From: Acidobacteriota bacterium
Lineage (GTDB): Bacteria; Acidobacteriota; Terriglobia; Bryobacterales; Bryobacteraceae
Assembly (NCBI GenBank): GCA_947470805.1
Contig: CANIVU010000018.1
Coordinates: 1 to 64,000, forward strand
Direction of reading: 5' to 3'
Length of the DNA stretch: 64,000 bases
In this document: in pieces, positions 34,086-43,349 of the stretch
Position numbering within the stretch: position 1 is the first letter of the stretch
Layout of the letters: each line of letters opens with the position of its first letter
Made by a program: the position numbers and the translations under genes
Notes under the pieces: generated by a model
The model's input: only the letters and a program-made list of their open reading frames with translations
What the model was told of the DNA's origin: nothing
The model's database searches: none

Positions 34086-36305
34086 ATGCGCGCCACCCTC
34101 CTCTTGACAACCCTGCTCTCCCTCGCCGCCCAGCCGGCTCTCCCGCCCGCCGCAACCATCAAAATTGACTACGAAAAACACGTCAAACCCATCCTCGCCG
34201 CCAAGTGCCACTCCTGCCACGGCGAAGACGTCCAACAGTCTGGCCTCCGCCTCGACAAGCGCCAAAACGCCATGCGCGGCGGCGATTACGGCGTCGTCAT
34301 CAACTCGGGCAACAGCGCCGCCAGCAAACTCATCAAACGCGTTGTCAGCGGCGACGGCGGCATGCAAATGCCCCCCTCCGGCCCCCTTTCCGCCGAAGAA
34401 ATCGGCATACTCCGCGCCTGGATCGACCAGGGAGTCGACTTCCGCATCGAAATTAAAGAGGACGCCCCGCCCCCGCCCGTCTCCCCCAAACTCGCCAGTC
34501 TCCTGACAGCCATCCGCAACGGCGACACCCCCTCGGTCCAAAAACAACTCGACCTCGCCACCGCCCAGGACGCCGCCGGCGCCACCCCGCTCCACCACGC
34601 CGCCGCCTTCGGCAACATCGCCATGATGAAGGCGCTAATCGCAGCCAAAGCCCCCATCAACGCCAAAAACCGCCGAGGCTCCACGCCCCTCCACTGGGCC
34701 ATCCACGATGAAGCCAAGGTCCGCCTCCTCATCGAAGCCGGCGCCGATATCAACGCCCGCCAGGCCGACGGCCGCACCATCGTCTACCAAGCCGCAAGCG
34801 CCGGCAACGCCAACGCCGTCCTCAAACTCCTCCTCGAAAAAGGAGCCGACGCCAACACCCCCACTGCCAACGGCAACGCCCCGCTCGCCAACGCCGCCGC
34901 CCGTGGCGACGTCGAAGCCATGCGCCTCCTCCTCGCAAAGAAAGCCGACCCCCATCACAAAAGCGGTACCGGCGCCAACGCCCTCATGGCCGCCGCCAAT
35001 AGCCGCAACCCCGAAGCCGTCAAACTCCTCCTCGACCTCGGCGCCGATCCCAACGTCGCCACCAAAAAGAACGAAACCGCCCTCCATAACGCCGCCACCG
35101 CCGGCGACGAGCAATCCGTAAAACTCCTCCTCGCCAAAGGCGCCAACGCCAATATCCCCGACGATCGCGGCTACACGCCCCTCATGTACGCAGCGGCGTC
35201 TGAAGCTATGAACGCCAACGTCGTCAAACTCCTCCTCGCCGCGAAAGCCAAAATCGATGTCACCGGCGAAGGCGAAACACCCCGCACCCTCGCCGCCAAA
35301 CGTGGCGACACCGAAGTCGCCCGCCTCCTCGGCGTGACGCCCAACGACAAGCCCCAATCCCAGCCCGCCCCGGGCAAGCGCCGGCCCATCCCGGTCGCCG
35401 TGGAACAAGCCATCACCCTCGTAGCCAAGCAGAGCCATAACTTCATCCGCATCGCCGGCTGCAACAGCTGCCACGCACAGGATCTCCCCTCCACCGCCCT
35501 CGGCCTCGCCCGCGACCGCGGCATCCCCACCCCGCCCCAGGTCGATCAACTCCCCGTCGCCATGACCGGCATCAACCCCGAACGCATCATGGATCTCGGC
35601 GCGACCAACGTCTCCAGCATCGGCTGGGAGATGATGGACCGCGCCGCCAATCACCAACAGCCCGACGCCTATACCGACGCCACCGTCCACTTCGTCAAAG
35701 CCATGCAAACCGCCGAAGGCAACTGGCGCATCCCCGACGGCCGCCGCCCGCCCATGAACTCCGGCGACTACCAAACCACCGCCATGGCCGTCTTCGCCCT
35801 CAAAGCCTACACGCCCGAAGCGCAGAAGGCCGACACCGCCGCCCGCCTCGCCCGCGCCGCCGCCTGGCTCGAAAAGTCCAAGCCCTCGACCACCCAGGAA
35901 CGGGCCTTCCAGCTCCTCGGCCTCGCCTGGGCCAACGGTTCGCAGAAGGTGATCGCCGACGCCGCCCGCGCCCTCGCCGCGACACAAAAACCCGAAGGCG
36001 GCTGGAGCCAACTCCCCGCCATGCAGCCCGACGCCTACGCCACCGGCCAGGCCCTCTACGCCCTCCACACCGCGGCCAAACTCCCCACCACCGCCCCGGT
36101 CTATCAGAAGGGTGTCGACTATCTCCTAAACACCCAAGCCGCCGACGGCTCCTGGCTCGTCCGCACCCGGTCCATCTGGATCCAGCCCTACTTCGAAAGC
36201 GGCTTCCCCTACGCCCATGATCAATGGATCTCCGCCGCCGGAACCTCCTGGGCCGCCATGGCGCTCTCACTCACCGCCGAGCCCCAAAAACTCAGCCAGC
36301 GGTAG
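34086..36305 (+). CDS. Secreted fusion: planctomycete-type cytochrome c, ankyrin repeats, second heme site, cyclase-like repeats
   Basis: 739 residues with signal peptide. Residues about 25-120 are a PSCyt1-type heme domain (AAKCHSCHGED, MQMPPSGPLS). About 135-430 are at least eight ankyrin repeats (GATPLHHAAAFGN, GSTPLHWAIHDE, NETALHNAATAGD, GYTPLMYAA). Near 460 a second heme motif appears, GCNSCHAQDLPS. Residues about 510-735 hold alpha/alpha-barrel repeats like squalene-hopene cyclase or prenyltransferase beta subunits (GSWLVRTRS, GGWSQLPAMQ), without the DXDD catalytic acid, so cyclase activity is doubtful. A periplasmic redox-linked scaffold is the best guess. Confidence 0.82.
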   Translation: MRATLLLTTLLSLAAQPALPPAATIKIDYEKHVKPILAAKCHSCHGEDVQQSGLRLDKRQNAMRGGDYGVVINSGNSAASKLIKRVVSGDGGMQMPPSGPLSAEEIGILRAWIDQGVDFRIEIKEDAPPPPVSPKLASLLTAIRNGDTPSVQKQLDLATAQDAAGATPLHHAAAFGNIAMMKALIAAKAPINAKNRRGSTPLHWAIHDEAKVRLLIEAGADINARQADGRTIVYQAASAGNANAVLKLLLEKGADANTPTANGNAPLANAAARGDVEAMRLLLAKKADPHHKSGTGANALMAAANSRNPEAVKLLLDLGADPNVATKKNETALHNAATAGDEQSVKLLLAKGANANIPDDRGYTPLMYAAASEAMNANVVKLLLAAKAKIDVTGEGETPRTLAAKRGDTEVARLLGVTPNDKPQSQPAPGKRRPIPVAVEQAITLVAKQSHNFIRIAGCNSCHAQDLPSTALGLARDRGIPTPPQVDQLPVAMTGINPERIMDLGATNVSSIGWEMMDRAANHQQPDAYTDATVHFVKAMQTAEGNWRIPDGRRPPMNSGDYQTTAMAVFALKAYTPEAQKADTAARLARAAAWLEKSKPSTTQERAFQLLGLAWANGSQKVIADAARALAATQKPEGGWSQLPAMQPDAYATGQALYALHTAAKLPTTAPVYQKGVDYLLNTQAADGSWLVRTRSIWIQPYFESGFPYAHDQWISAAGTSWAAMALSLTAEPQKLSQR

Positions 36306-36389
36306 ACCAATTCGCGACGAGAAACCTACCCAAGGGCACACCCGCAGGCCGAAGGCCGGGTGTCCCCAGACGCCGTACTCCCGCGCCTT

Positions 36390-36606
36390 CTAGTTCGAAT
36401 AAATCGTCCGGTAGGGCGTGATTAGCAAACCCGCTGCCGCGCCCGCCGCGAGCTATCCCGCACGCGAACTTTCCGAATCGTGCCCCGCACGTCCTCCGCC
36501 TTCCGCACTACCACCTCTACCTTCTGCCCGCTCCCTACCCCGCGCACCTCGTCCCGCCGGCGAACAACCCGGTCGCCATCACAAGAAACAAACAGAGTAT
36601 TCTCAT
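36390..36606 (-). pseudogene. Degenerate small secreted-protein gene coupled to the upstream glycosidase-like gene
   Basis: The ATG at 36606 overlaps the stop of the upstream gene (ATGA) and starts a clear signal peptide (MRILCLFLVMATGLFAGG), but the frame stops after 23 codons. A second frame continues with SGQKVEVVVRKAEDVRGTIRKV and VRDSSRRARQ, and a third ends PYRTIYSN-stop at 36390. These three pieces match, in order, the layout I know of small exported proteins in this phylum, so one gene with two frame disruptions or deletions is likely. It accounts for most of the 297 bp between 36306 and 36602; nothing else is seen there. Confidence 0.4.
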
Positions 36607-39104
36607 AGCTCTTCCAGAATCCGCCGGCAATTCAACACCTTCTCCACCAGGTCCAACGGCGTGTAGTAGTAGTGGTTCGAAGCCTCGTACCCGATCACGG
36701 ACCACTCCCGCGCCACCGGATACTGCGCCCGCGCCAGCGCCATCTCACTCTTCACCAACTCCCGCATCCGCGGCCGGTCGGTAGCCCCCGCCTCCCGCAA
36801 GCGGTAGAACTCCACCTGGTTCGCCACGCTCCAAAAGTGGTGGTAACAAGTCCGCGCAATCCCCAACTCCATCGCCGCCCCGCGCCGCTTCCCCGCCGGC
36901 GCCGCCGCCACCGCCCGTTCCAATAGCGCCAACCCCGGCCGCCACGCCGCCGCCATCTTCGCGAATTGCCGCTCCACCACCTCCGGCGGATACTTCCCGC
37001 ACCACGTCTTCATCCCGTCATGCGGAAACAAAATCATCCCCGGCTTATGCCCCGTCGGCGTCATCCGCAATAGGTTCGCCGGCCCATGCTGCACCGGAAT
37101 CACATAGATCGCAACCCCATACGGAAACTCCACAAACGCCCGCGAAAACACGTCCCAAGCCGCCACAGCATCCGCGAAACCAGCCCCAAACTTCTGCCGC
37201 GCCACCCGCCGCAACGTCTCCGCCGCATCGGGCGCCGGGTCAAAATAATACGCCTTCGCCGCCAGCAAATTGGACGACGGATATCCCCCGCAAGTCCACG
37301 CCGCCATCAACCCCTGCACCCCCGCCCGCCGCAGGTTCTCGCAATGTTGCAGCACCAGTTGCGGCACCGGAATATAAGGCACCGCCGAAATCTCCCACGT
37401 ATTGTTAAATTGAACTTTCGCCAAATTCGTCATCCCCGCCTTGCTCGCCGCCGCCCAGTTCCGAGTCGCCCGTGGCCCCGGCCCAACAACCGAAATCGAA
37501 TACTCCCCAACGGCGCTCTTCACCCCGCCCCGCTCCACCGGAACACTCCACTCAGAAATACTCACAATCCGCGTATCGCTCGGCAACTTCGCCAACAACG
37601 GCCCCACCATCTCGTCCGGCCAACCCCAGTCGTAGTGAATCACCTCCGCCGTCGCCGACCCCATCCGCACACCGTCCCGCATAGCGATAAACAACTCCGC
37701 CAGCGCGTCCCAACTCTCCCGCTTCGCGCAGCGCGGACAGTCCCCGGCCTTGGGAACTTTCACCCCCCAAGCCCCACCATGCGAAAAGCAGTTCGTGTGA
37801 TTCTCCGACATTGAAATCGTGAACACACCACCCAACTCCGGCACCGCCCGGAACACATGCCCCAGCGAATCCCGCACCCAATCCCGCACCGCCGCATTGC
37901 TCGTACACATCGAAAACAGATGCTGATAGGAGGAGCCCTTCATCTCCGGCCGCGAAGCAAAAAAGGCCGCCGGCATCGCCCGAGGCTCATTCAAATACAG
38001 GTAGACCCGAACCCCATACTCCCCCGCCCGCCGCACCAGTTCCTTCAAATTTCTTAGCCTTGTCTCGGAACCCTTCCCAAACTCCGGAAACGCCGCCGAC
38101 GGAGCCAGCGTGTTCAACACCCCCTGCAGCCAAACGCCATTAATCCCCGCCCGCGCCAGCTTCTCCAAATACGCATCCGGAAACGGATCCGCCTCCGGCT
38201 CAAACAGCGGGTCCCCATACAACGCAAAATACGAATACAAATACCGCGGCGTCCACACCGTCTTCCGTTCTGTCACCCCCGCCGGCAACGTTGGCGATTC
38301 CAACTCCTCCATCCGGTCCTGCAGCGCATACAACGCCTGCATCAACTCGGCCACCTCCCCCGCCTCCACCCGAACAGAACCAGCCTCAATCGTCGTCCGC
38401 GACCCCGCCATCCCAGCCTGTAGCGTCAGCGTCAACCGCCCCGTCCCGCCGCCCCCAAAGCTCTCGCGCACGAAACGCAAAAACCGTTCCCCCGCCCGCG
38501 CCAGCCGCGGATCGGCCACCGGCGCCAGTGTCCACCCAGCCCCGCCAATCCCCGAGCGCAACAACGGATTCCGCGCATCGGACAACTCCCCCACAAACCC
38601 GCAAAGCTCCGCCCCCGGCCTGCCCAACTCCGCCCCAAACGCCTCCCGAACAACAGCCCGCATCCCGGCAACAGCCTTGTTCTCCGCCGCCGTCAACGCA
38701 ATCCACCGCACCGGCTCACACTCCGGCCTCGGCCCCAACTTGTGATCCAGAAAATCATCTTCCTTCAACGTAAACCGGAGCCGCTCCAGGTCCCACCCCA
38801 ACAGCTGCACCAACTGTCCCTCCGGCAACAAATGCCAGTTCTGCCGGATCACCGTCACATAAATCCGCCGCAACTGATCTTCGGTCAACGTCCGCTTCCC
38901 CGGCAGGCCCATAGCAGCCCCCAACCGCAAAACATTCCCCGCCGAAGTCCCCAAAACAGCCGCCATCCGCTCCGTATTCACCAGCTCCCAATTCCGCCAA
39001 ACAAACTGGCACAACCGATTCGGAAAGTGAGCCTCTCCAATCGCCGCCGCCCCCGCCAACGGCATCGCCGCCATCACCGCCAGAAACTCTCTACGATCCA
39101 ACAT
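36603..39104 (-). CDS. Exported glycoside-hydrolase-like protein (TIM-barrel), uncharacterised family
   Basis: 833 residues beginning with a Tat-like signal (MLDRREFLAVMAAMPLAGAAA). Residues about 25-130 hold a helical domain (FVWRNWELVNTERMAAVLG, LLGWDLERLRFTLKEDDFL) that looks helix-turn-helix-like. A GH20-like small sheet domain follows, then a TIM barrel from about 285 (PRYLYSYFALYGDPL, AGINGVWLQGVLN, GVRVYLYLNEPRA, FTISMSENHTNC, HYDWGWPDE). The conserved CPRC and C-terminal helical part have no assigned role. Acidic residues in ENH and DWGW could be catalytic. I recall similar unassigned proteins in Bacteroidota; the substrate is unknown. It overlaps the remnant behind it. Confidence 0.7.
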   Translation of the reverse strand: MLDRREFLAVMAAMPLAGAAAIGEAHFPNRLCQFVWRNWELVNTERMAAVLGTSAGNVLRLGAAMGLPGKRTLTEDQLRRIYVTVIRQNWHLLPEGQLVQLLGWDLERLRFTLKEDDFLDHKLGPRPECEPVRWIALTAAENKAVAGMRAVVREAFGAELGRPGAELCGFVGELSDARNPLLRSGIGGAGWTLAPVADPRLARAGERFLRFVRESFGGGGTGRLTLTLQAGMAGSRTTIEAGSVRVEAGEVAELMQALYALQDRMEELESPTLPAGVTERKTVWTPRYLYSYFALYGDPLFEPEADPFPDAYLEKLARAGINGVWLQGVLNTLAPSAAFPEFGKGSETRLRNLKELVRRAGEYGVRVYLYLNEPRAMPAAFFASRPEMKGSSYQHLFSMCTSNAAVRDWVRDSLGHVFRAVPELGGVFTISMSENHTNCFSHGGAWGVKVPKAGDCPRCAKRESWDALAELFIAMRDGVRMGSATAEVIHYDWGWPDEMVGPLLAKLPSDTRIVSISEWSVPVERGGVKSAVGEYSISVVGPGPRATRNWAAASKAGMTNLAKVQFNNTWEISAVPYIPVPQLVLQHCENLRRAGVQGLMAAWTCGGYPSSNLLAAKAYYFDPAPDAAETLRRVARQKFGAGFADAVAAWDVFSRAFVEFPYGVAIYVIPVQHGPANLLRMTPTGHKPGMILFPHDGMKTWCGKYPPEVVERQFAKMAAAWRPGLALLERAVAAAPAGKRRGAAMELGIARTCYHHFWSVANQVEFYRLREAGATDRPRMRELVKSEMALARAQYPVAREWSVIGYEASNHYYYTPLDLVEKVLNCRRILEEL

Positions 39105-39123
39105 ACGAGCTACCCTAACAGAG

Positions 39124-41370
39124 ATGCGCTACGTTCGCCTTCTCCTCGTCCTGGCCAGCGCCCCCCTCCTCCCCGCCCAGACCTGTCAGGTCACCGTCCT
39201 CCCGCCCTACTCCCTCCCTCCCAACGTCGAGAACGAGCCCCTCTCCGCCTCCCGCACCCTTCGCATTACCAACCCCATCCCCGGCCCCAACGGCGTCATC
39301 TACTTCCCGGACGCCTACGCCCGCCTACGCCGCCTCGACCCCAACGGCACCCTCACCACCGTCATCGGCAAATCCATCAACCGGCCCTTCCCCGGCGGCA
39401 TCATCCGCATCCACCCCAACGGCACTCTCCACATCGCCCTCGACAACCAAATCTTCCAACTCCGCAACCGCGATCTCGTCTCCATCGCCGACACCGGCCC
39501 CCTCCGCGACTTCGCCTTCGACCCCTCCGGCGCCCTCTACCTCCTCGACACAACCAACCGCCTCCGCAAGCTCGAATCCAACGGCAATCTCCGCACCATT
39601 GCCACCGGCCTCACCAACGCCACCCGAATCTGGCCCCGCGCCGATGGCTCCGTCCTCGCCGCCCGCCAGGCCATCGTCCAACCCAACGGCGAAATAACCG
39701 TGCCTCCGCCCAACTTCATCTGGCCCGAATTCGCCACGCCCGATGGCCGCTTTCTCTACTCCGTCTTCGGCGCCACGCGCGCCCTCTTCCCCACCGATCA
39801 GCCCATCACCGGCCAACCCCTCTTCACCGGCTACACCGGCCGCCCCGCCGCCATCACCTTCGAAGGCGATCTCCTCCTCGACGACTCCGTTGGCTCCACC
39901 CGCCACCTCTCCCGCTTCCGCAACGGCATCACCACCCCCATCGCCTCCATCACCATCGAGGGCGTGGCAGAACCGCAAATCCTCTGGAATCCCTCCAAAA
40001 ACGCGCCCTTCTTCACTGCCAACGGCCTCTCCCAACTCCCCGGCACGCCCACGCCTATCCCCATCACCCCTAGTTCCCCCATCGCCTCAGGCCCCGATGG
40101 CGCCATCTTCGCCGTCCAGGATTACCGCATCGTCCGCATCGAACCCTCCGGCGCAATTACTCCGCTCAACGCCCGCAACGGCCCGCTGCAGTTCCTGCCA
40201 GGCGGCGGCCTCCGCCAGACAATGGCCTGGTCCGCCGATGGCTATCTCTACTGGCAAGTCAGAGACGGCTCCATCAACGTCTGGCAAGCCTCCTCCCAGA
40301 CCTCGGCCACCATCACCGCCCCGGAGTCCCGGCTCCTCTTCAACCTCCCCGATGGGTCCGTCGCCACCTGGCTCGGTCCCAACGCGACGCCCCGCCCCAA
40401 CACAGCCCGCCGCATGGTCTCCGCCTCCATCGGCCCCGAAGTCCCCCTCTTCCCCCGCGCCGACATCTCCTTCGCCGCCAAGTCTTTCTTCACCGTCAGC
40501 AACAACAAACTCCTCCGCACCACCGCATCCGGCACCCGGCTCCTCACCTTGAGTGAAATCGAATTCCCCTTCCCGCCCTCCATCACCGGCATGGACGAAA
40601 TCCCCAACGGCGTTCTCCTCGCCGTCAACGCCGGTGAAGATTTTCCCATCCGCATCGATAACATCGACCGCTGCGAATCCATCCCCCTGCCCGCCATCGC
40701 CAAAGGCGGCATCGTCAACGCCGCCAACTATCTCTACAACGACACCTTCACCGAAAACACCCTCTTCGCCATCTTCGGCACCGGCTTCAACCCCGCCCCC
40801 GTAATCGTCAACGTCCGAGCCCAAACCCTCTTCGCCTCCCCCAACCAACTCCTCATCCAAGGCCCCACCTTCCCGGAGGGCGCCGTCCTCAGTCGAGCCG
40901 TCCTCAACCTAACCTGGGCATGGCAAGGCATCCGCGTCACCGACGAAAACCAACTGGCCTACCGCCCCGCCACCCCAGCCCTCTTCACCGCCAACGCCTC
41001 CGGCTCCGGCCCCGCCGCTGCACTCAATCAGGACGGCTCCATCAATACCGCCGCCAACCCCGCCGCCCCCGGAACTGTTGTCCAACTCTTCGGCACAGGC
41101 TTCGGCGCCACCTCGGAGTTACTCCCCGGAACCTTCCCCTTCCCCACTGAAGCACTCTCCCCGCTCCGCAACCCCGCCACCCTCCGCATCGGCGGCCGCT
41201 CCGCCCAAATCAACTACGCCGGCGGCGCCCCCGGCATGTTCGGCCTCTTCCAGATCAACGCCGTCATCCCGCCCGGGACGCCCCGAGGCCCCCAACCCAT
41301 CGAACTCACCATCGCCAACCAAAACGCGCTCTCCACCGCCCCCGTCACCATACAGGTGGCCCCCCAATAG
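39124..41370 (+). CDS. Secreted NHL-type beta-propeller protein with Solibacter C-terminal domain
   Basis: 748 residues with signal peptide MRYVRLLLVLASAPLLPAQ. About 40-520 are weakly repeated propeller blades of the NHL/SMP-30 type (YARLRRLDPNGTLTTVIG, NRLRKLESNGNLRTIATG, YRIVRIEPSGAITPLN). From about 525 the Solibacter C-terminal domain (TIGR03437) follows: GGIVNAANYL, FAIFGTGFNPAPV, VQLFGTGFGATS, INYAGGAPGMFGLFQINAVIP. It is probably a surface-exposed binding or adhesion protein; no catalytic site is visible. The start lies 19 bp from the divergent glycosidase-like gene. Plus-strand composition is strongly C-rich here. Confidence 0.8.
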   Translation: MRYVRLLLVLASAPLLPAQTCQVTVLPPYSLPPNVENEPLSASRTLRITNPIPGPNGVIYFPDAYARLRRLDPNGTLTTVIGKSINRPFPGGIIRIHPNGTLHIALDNQIFQLRNRDLVSIADTGPLRDFAFDPSGALYLLDTTNRLRKLESNGNLRTIATGLTNATRIWPRADGSVLAARQAIVQPNGEITVPPPNFIWPEFATPDGRFLYSVFGATRALFPTDQPITGQPLFTGYTGRPAAITFEGDLLLDDSVGSTRHLSRFRNGITTPIASITIEGVAEPQILWNPSKNAPFFTANGLSQLPGTPTPIPITPSSPIASGPDGAIFAVQDYRIVRIEPSGAITPLNARNGPLQFLPGGGLRQTMAWSADGYLYWQVRDGSINVWQASSQTSATITAPESRLLFNLPDGSVATWLGPNATPRPNTARRMVSASIGPEVPLFPRADISFAAKSFFTVSNNKLLRTTASGTRLLTLSEIEFPFPPSITGMDEIPNGVLLAVNAGEDFPIRIDNIDRCESIPLPAIAKGGIVNAANYLYNDTFTENTLFAIFGTGFNPAPVIVNVRAQTLFASPNQLLIQGPTFPEGAVLSRAVLNLTWAWQGIRVTDENQLAYRPATPALFTANASGSGPAAALNQDGSINTAANPAAPGTVVQLFGTGFGATSELLPGTFPFPTEALSPLRNPATLRIGGRSAQINYAGGAPGMFGLFQINAVIPPGTPRGPQPIELTIANQNALSTAPVTIQVAPQ

Positions 41371-41372
41371 CC

Positions 41373-42665
41373 CTACCCCCGCGCTAACTCCCCCGCATGC
41401 GCCCGGATCTTCAAAACGGCCGCCGCAATCTGCTCCATATCCTCCCGCGGCCCGAGTAACATCGTCTGCGTAAACCACACCCCCTCATCACAAATCCGGT
41501 CATTCACCGGACACTCATTCCGGTCCCGCCATTCTTTCAACCGCGGCGCCGAAAACAACCGCTGATACCCCCGCCCGGCGATCACATTCTCCAAAAACGG
41601 CTGCTTATTCAAACGCCCATACCCGCTCGAACAAGGCACCCCCTCCGCCGCCAGCGCCTTCAAGAACTTCTCCCGCGGCAACCCCGCAAACTGCCGCGCA
41701 TCATACCGGAACATATATAAGTGCCAGGCACTCCGCGTACACCCACTCTCTAACTCAGCCGGCACAATCCCCGGTATCTCCCGAAGCAACTTCGTCAAAT
41801 ACGCCGCATTCCCGTCCCGCGTCTTCGCCTGCAACTCCAGCCGCTCCATCTGCGACAACAACAACGACGCCTGGAACTCCGTCAACCGCAAATTCGCCCC
41901 CTGCGCCGGTTTCACAGAGGACCCCTTCCGTGGCGAACTATTCGTGTGATACGCATAACACCGCTCAATAAAAGCCGTGTCCGAAGAAATAACCGCCCCA
42001 CCCTCCCCCGAATTCAAATTCTTCGACGCCTGAAAGCTATAAGTCCCCGCATCCCCAATCGTCCCCAACTTACGCCCGCGCCACTCCCCCAAATGCGCCT
42101 GTGCCGCATCTTCCAAAACCTTCAACCCGCGCTTCCGCCCCACCCGCATCACTTCATCCAAGTTCGGCGGCGCCCCCGCAATATGCACTGGAACAACAGC
42201 CACCGTCCGCTCGGTAACCGCGGCCTCAATCTTAGAAGCATCCATCTGAAACGTCCGCGCATCCGAATCCACAAACACCGGCAAAGCCGACTTACTCAAA
42301 ACCGCATTCACCGTCGCAATAAACGTATACGGCGGAATAATCACCTCATCCCCCGCCTGCACGTCCAACCCGTGCAACGCCGTCATCAACGCCGACGTCC
42401 CATTCGCCACTGCCACGCACCCCACCGCCCCCATCAGCGAAGCAAACTTCGCCTCAAACGCCTCCACCGTCTTCCCCGTCCCCCGGTACCATTTCCCACT
42501 CCGCAACACCTTCAACAACCCGGCCTCATCGTTGCCCGCCCACACCGGCCAAGTCGGAAACGCCCCCTTCCGCACCGGCTCGCCGCCCAATAAAACAGGT
42601 TTCGAAACCGCCCCGGAAACCGTCGCCGCCGCTGCTGCCGCCGCCATCGCCGTTCGTCGTGTCAT
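41373..42665 (-). CDS. DegT/DnrJ/EryC1/StrS-family aminotransferase with Tat-like signal
   Basis: 430 residues. It starts MTRRTAMAAAAAAATVSG, an arginine-pair plus alanine-rich segment like a Tat signal, then enters the sugar aminotransferase fold: RSGKWYRGTGKTVEAFE, VANGTSALMTALHGL, PPYTFIATVNAVL, LEDAAQAHLGEW and the PLP lysine Lys215 in SFQASKNLNSGEGG. DegT enzymes normally make amino sugars in the cytoplasm; export of a folded PLP enzyme by Tat is plausible but unproven. The lysine and the Asp of EDAAQ are intact, so it should be active. No nucleotide-sugar genes are adjacent. Confidence 0.9.
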   Translation of the reverse strand: MTRRTAMAAAAAAATVSGAVSKPVLLGGEPVRKGAFPTWPVWAGNDEAGLLKVLRSGKWYRGTGKTVEAFEAKFASLMGAVGCVAVANGTSALMTALHGLDVQAGDEVIIPPYTFIATVNAVLSKSALPVFVDSDARTFQMDASKIEAAVTERTVAVVPVHIAGAPPNLDEVMRVGRKRGLKVLEDAAQAHLGEWRGRKLGTIGDAGTYSFQASKNLNSGEGGAVISSDTAFIERCYAYHTNSSPRKGSSVKPAQGANLRLTEFQASLLLSQMERLELQAKTRDGNAAYLTKLLREIPGIVPAELESGCTRSAWHLYMFRYDARQFAGLPREKFLKALAAEGVPCSSGYGRLNKQPFLENVIAGRGYQRLFSAPRLKEWRDRNECPVNDRICDEGVWFTQTMLLGPREDMEQIAAAVLKIRAHAGELARG

Positions 42666-42688
42666 GCCAAAATCGTACGCTGAACACA

Positions 42689-43345
42689 GTGCGCCTGCAA
42701 GACATCCAAAAACAAATCGTCAATTGCGACAAGTGCCCCCGCCTCCGCGAACACTGCCAGACCATCGCCCAAACCAAGCGCCGCGCCTACCGCGACGAAA
42801 CCTACTGGGGCCGCCCCGTCCCCTCCTTCGGCGATCCCAAAGCCCGCCTCGTCATCATCGGCCTCGCCCCCGGTGCCCACGGCGCCAACCGCACCGGCCG
42901 TATCTTCACCGGCGACCGCTCCGGCGACTTCCTCTACCAGGCCCTCCACAACGCCGGCTTCGCTAACCAACCCACCAGCACCCACGCCGACGACGGCCTC
43001 AAGCTAAAAGACGCTTGGATCACCTGCCCCGTCCACTGCGCCCCGCCCGACAACAAACCCACACCCGAAGAAATCCGCACCTGCCAGCCCTACCTCGAAC
43101 AGGAACTCAAACTCCTGAAAAACGCCCAGGTCATCGTCGTTCTCGGCCGCATCGCGTTCGACACCTTCCTAACCATCCAAGGCAAAAAGAAATCGGAATA
43201 CCACTTCGCCCACGGCGCCCAATTCCCCGGCACCCCCACCCTCATCTGCAGCTACCACCCCAGCCAGCAAAACACCCAAACCGGCCGCCTCACACAAACC
43301 ATGTTGACCGCCGTCTTCGACCAGGCCCGCGCAGCGTTAATATAA
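42689..43345 (+). CDS. Uracil-DNA glycosylase, family 5 (UDGb-like)
   Basis: 218 residues from the GTG at 42689. Iron-sulfur cysteines begin with NCDKCPRLREHC. The catalytic loop is GLAPGAHGANRTGRIFTGD, the family 5 form in which the usual polar catalytic residue is replaced; the second motif is CSYHPSQQNTQTGR. The enzyme removes uracil and possibly hypoxanthine from DNA. An earlier in-frame GTG at 42659 would overlap the divergent aminotransferase start, so 42689 is preferred, though no ribosome site decides it. The DUF1549 gene begins 4 bp downstream, which looks like packing and not a functional link. Confidence 0.88.
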   Translation: MRLQDIQKQIVNCDKCPRLREHCQTIAQTKRRAYRDETYWGRPVPSFGDPKARLVIIGLAPGAHGANRTGRIFTGDRSGDFLYQALHNAGFANQPTSTHADDGLKLKDAWITCPVHCAPPDNKPTPEEIRTCQPYLEQELKLLKNAQVIVVLGRIAFDTFLTIQGKKKSEYHFAHGAQFPGTPTLICSYHPSQQNTQTGRLTQTMLTAVFDQARAALI

Positions 43346-43349
43346 AGCA

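Noticed and set aside
34480-36100. Long minus-strand frame antisense to the ankyrin gene
   Set aside because: Glycine/valine-rich shadow caused by codon bias; the plus frame has clear domains.
38742-40073. Plus-strand 443-codon frame
   Set aside because: Pro/Arg/His-rich out-of-frame shadow of two real genes.
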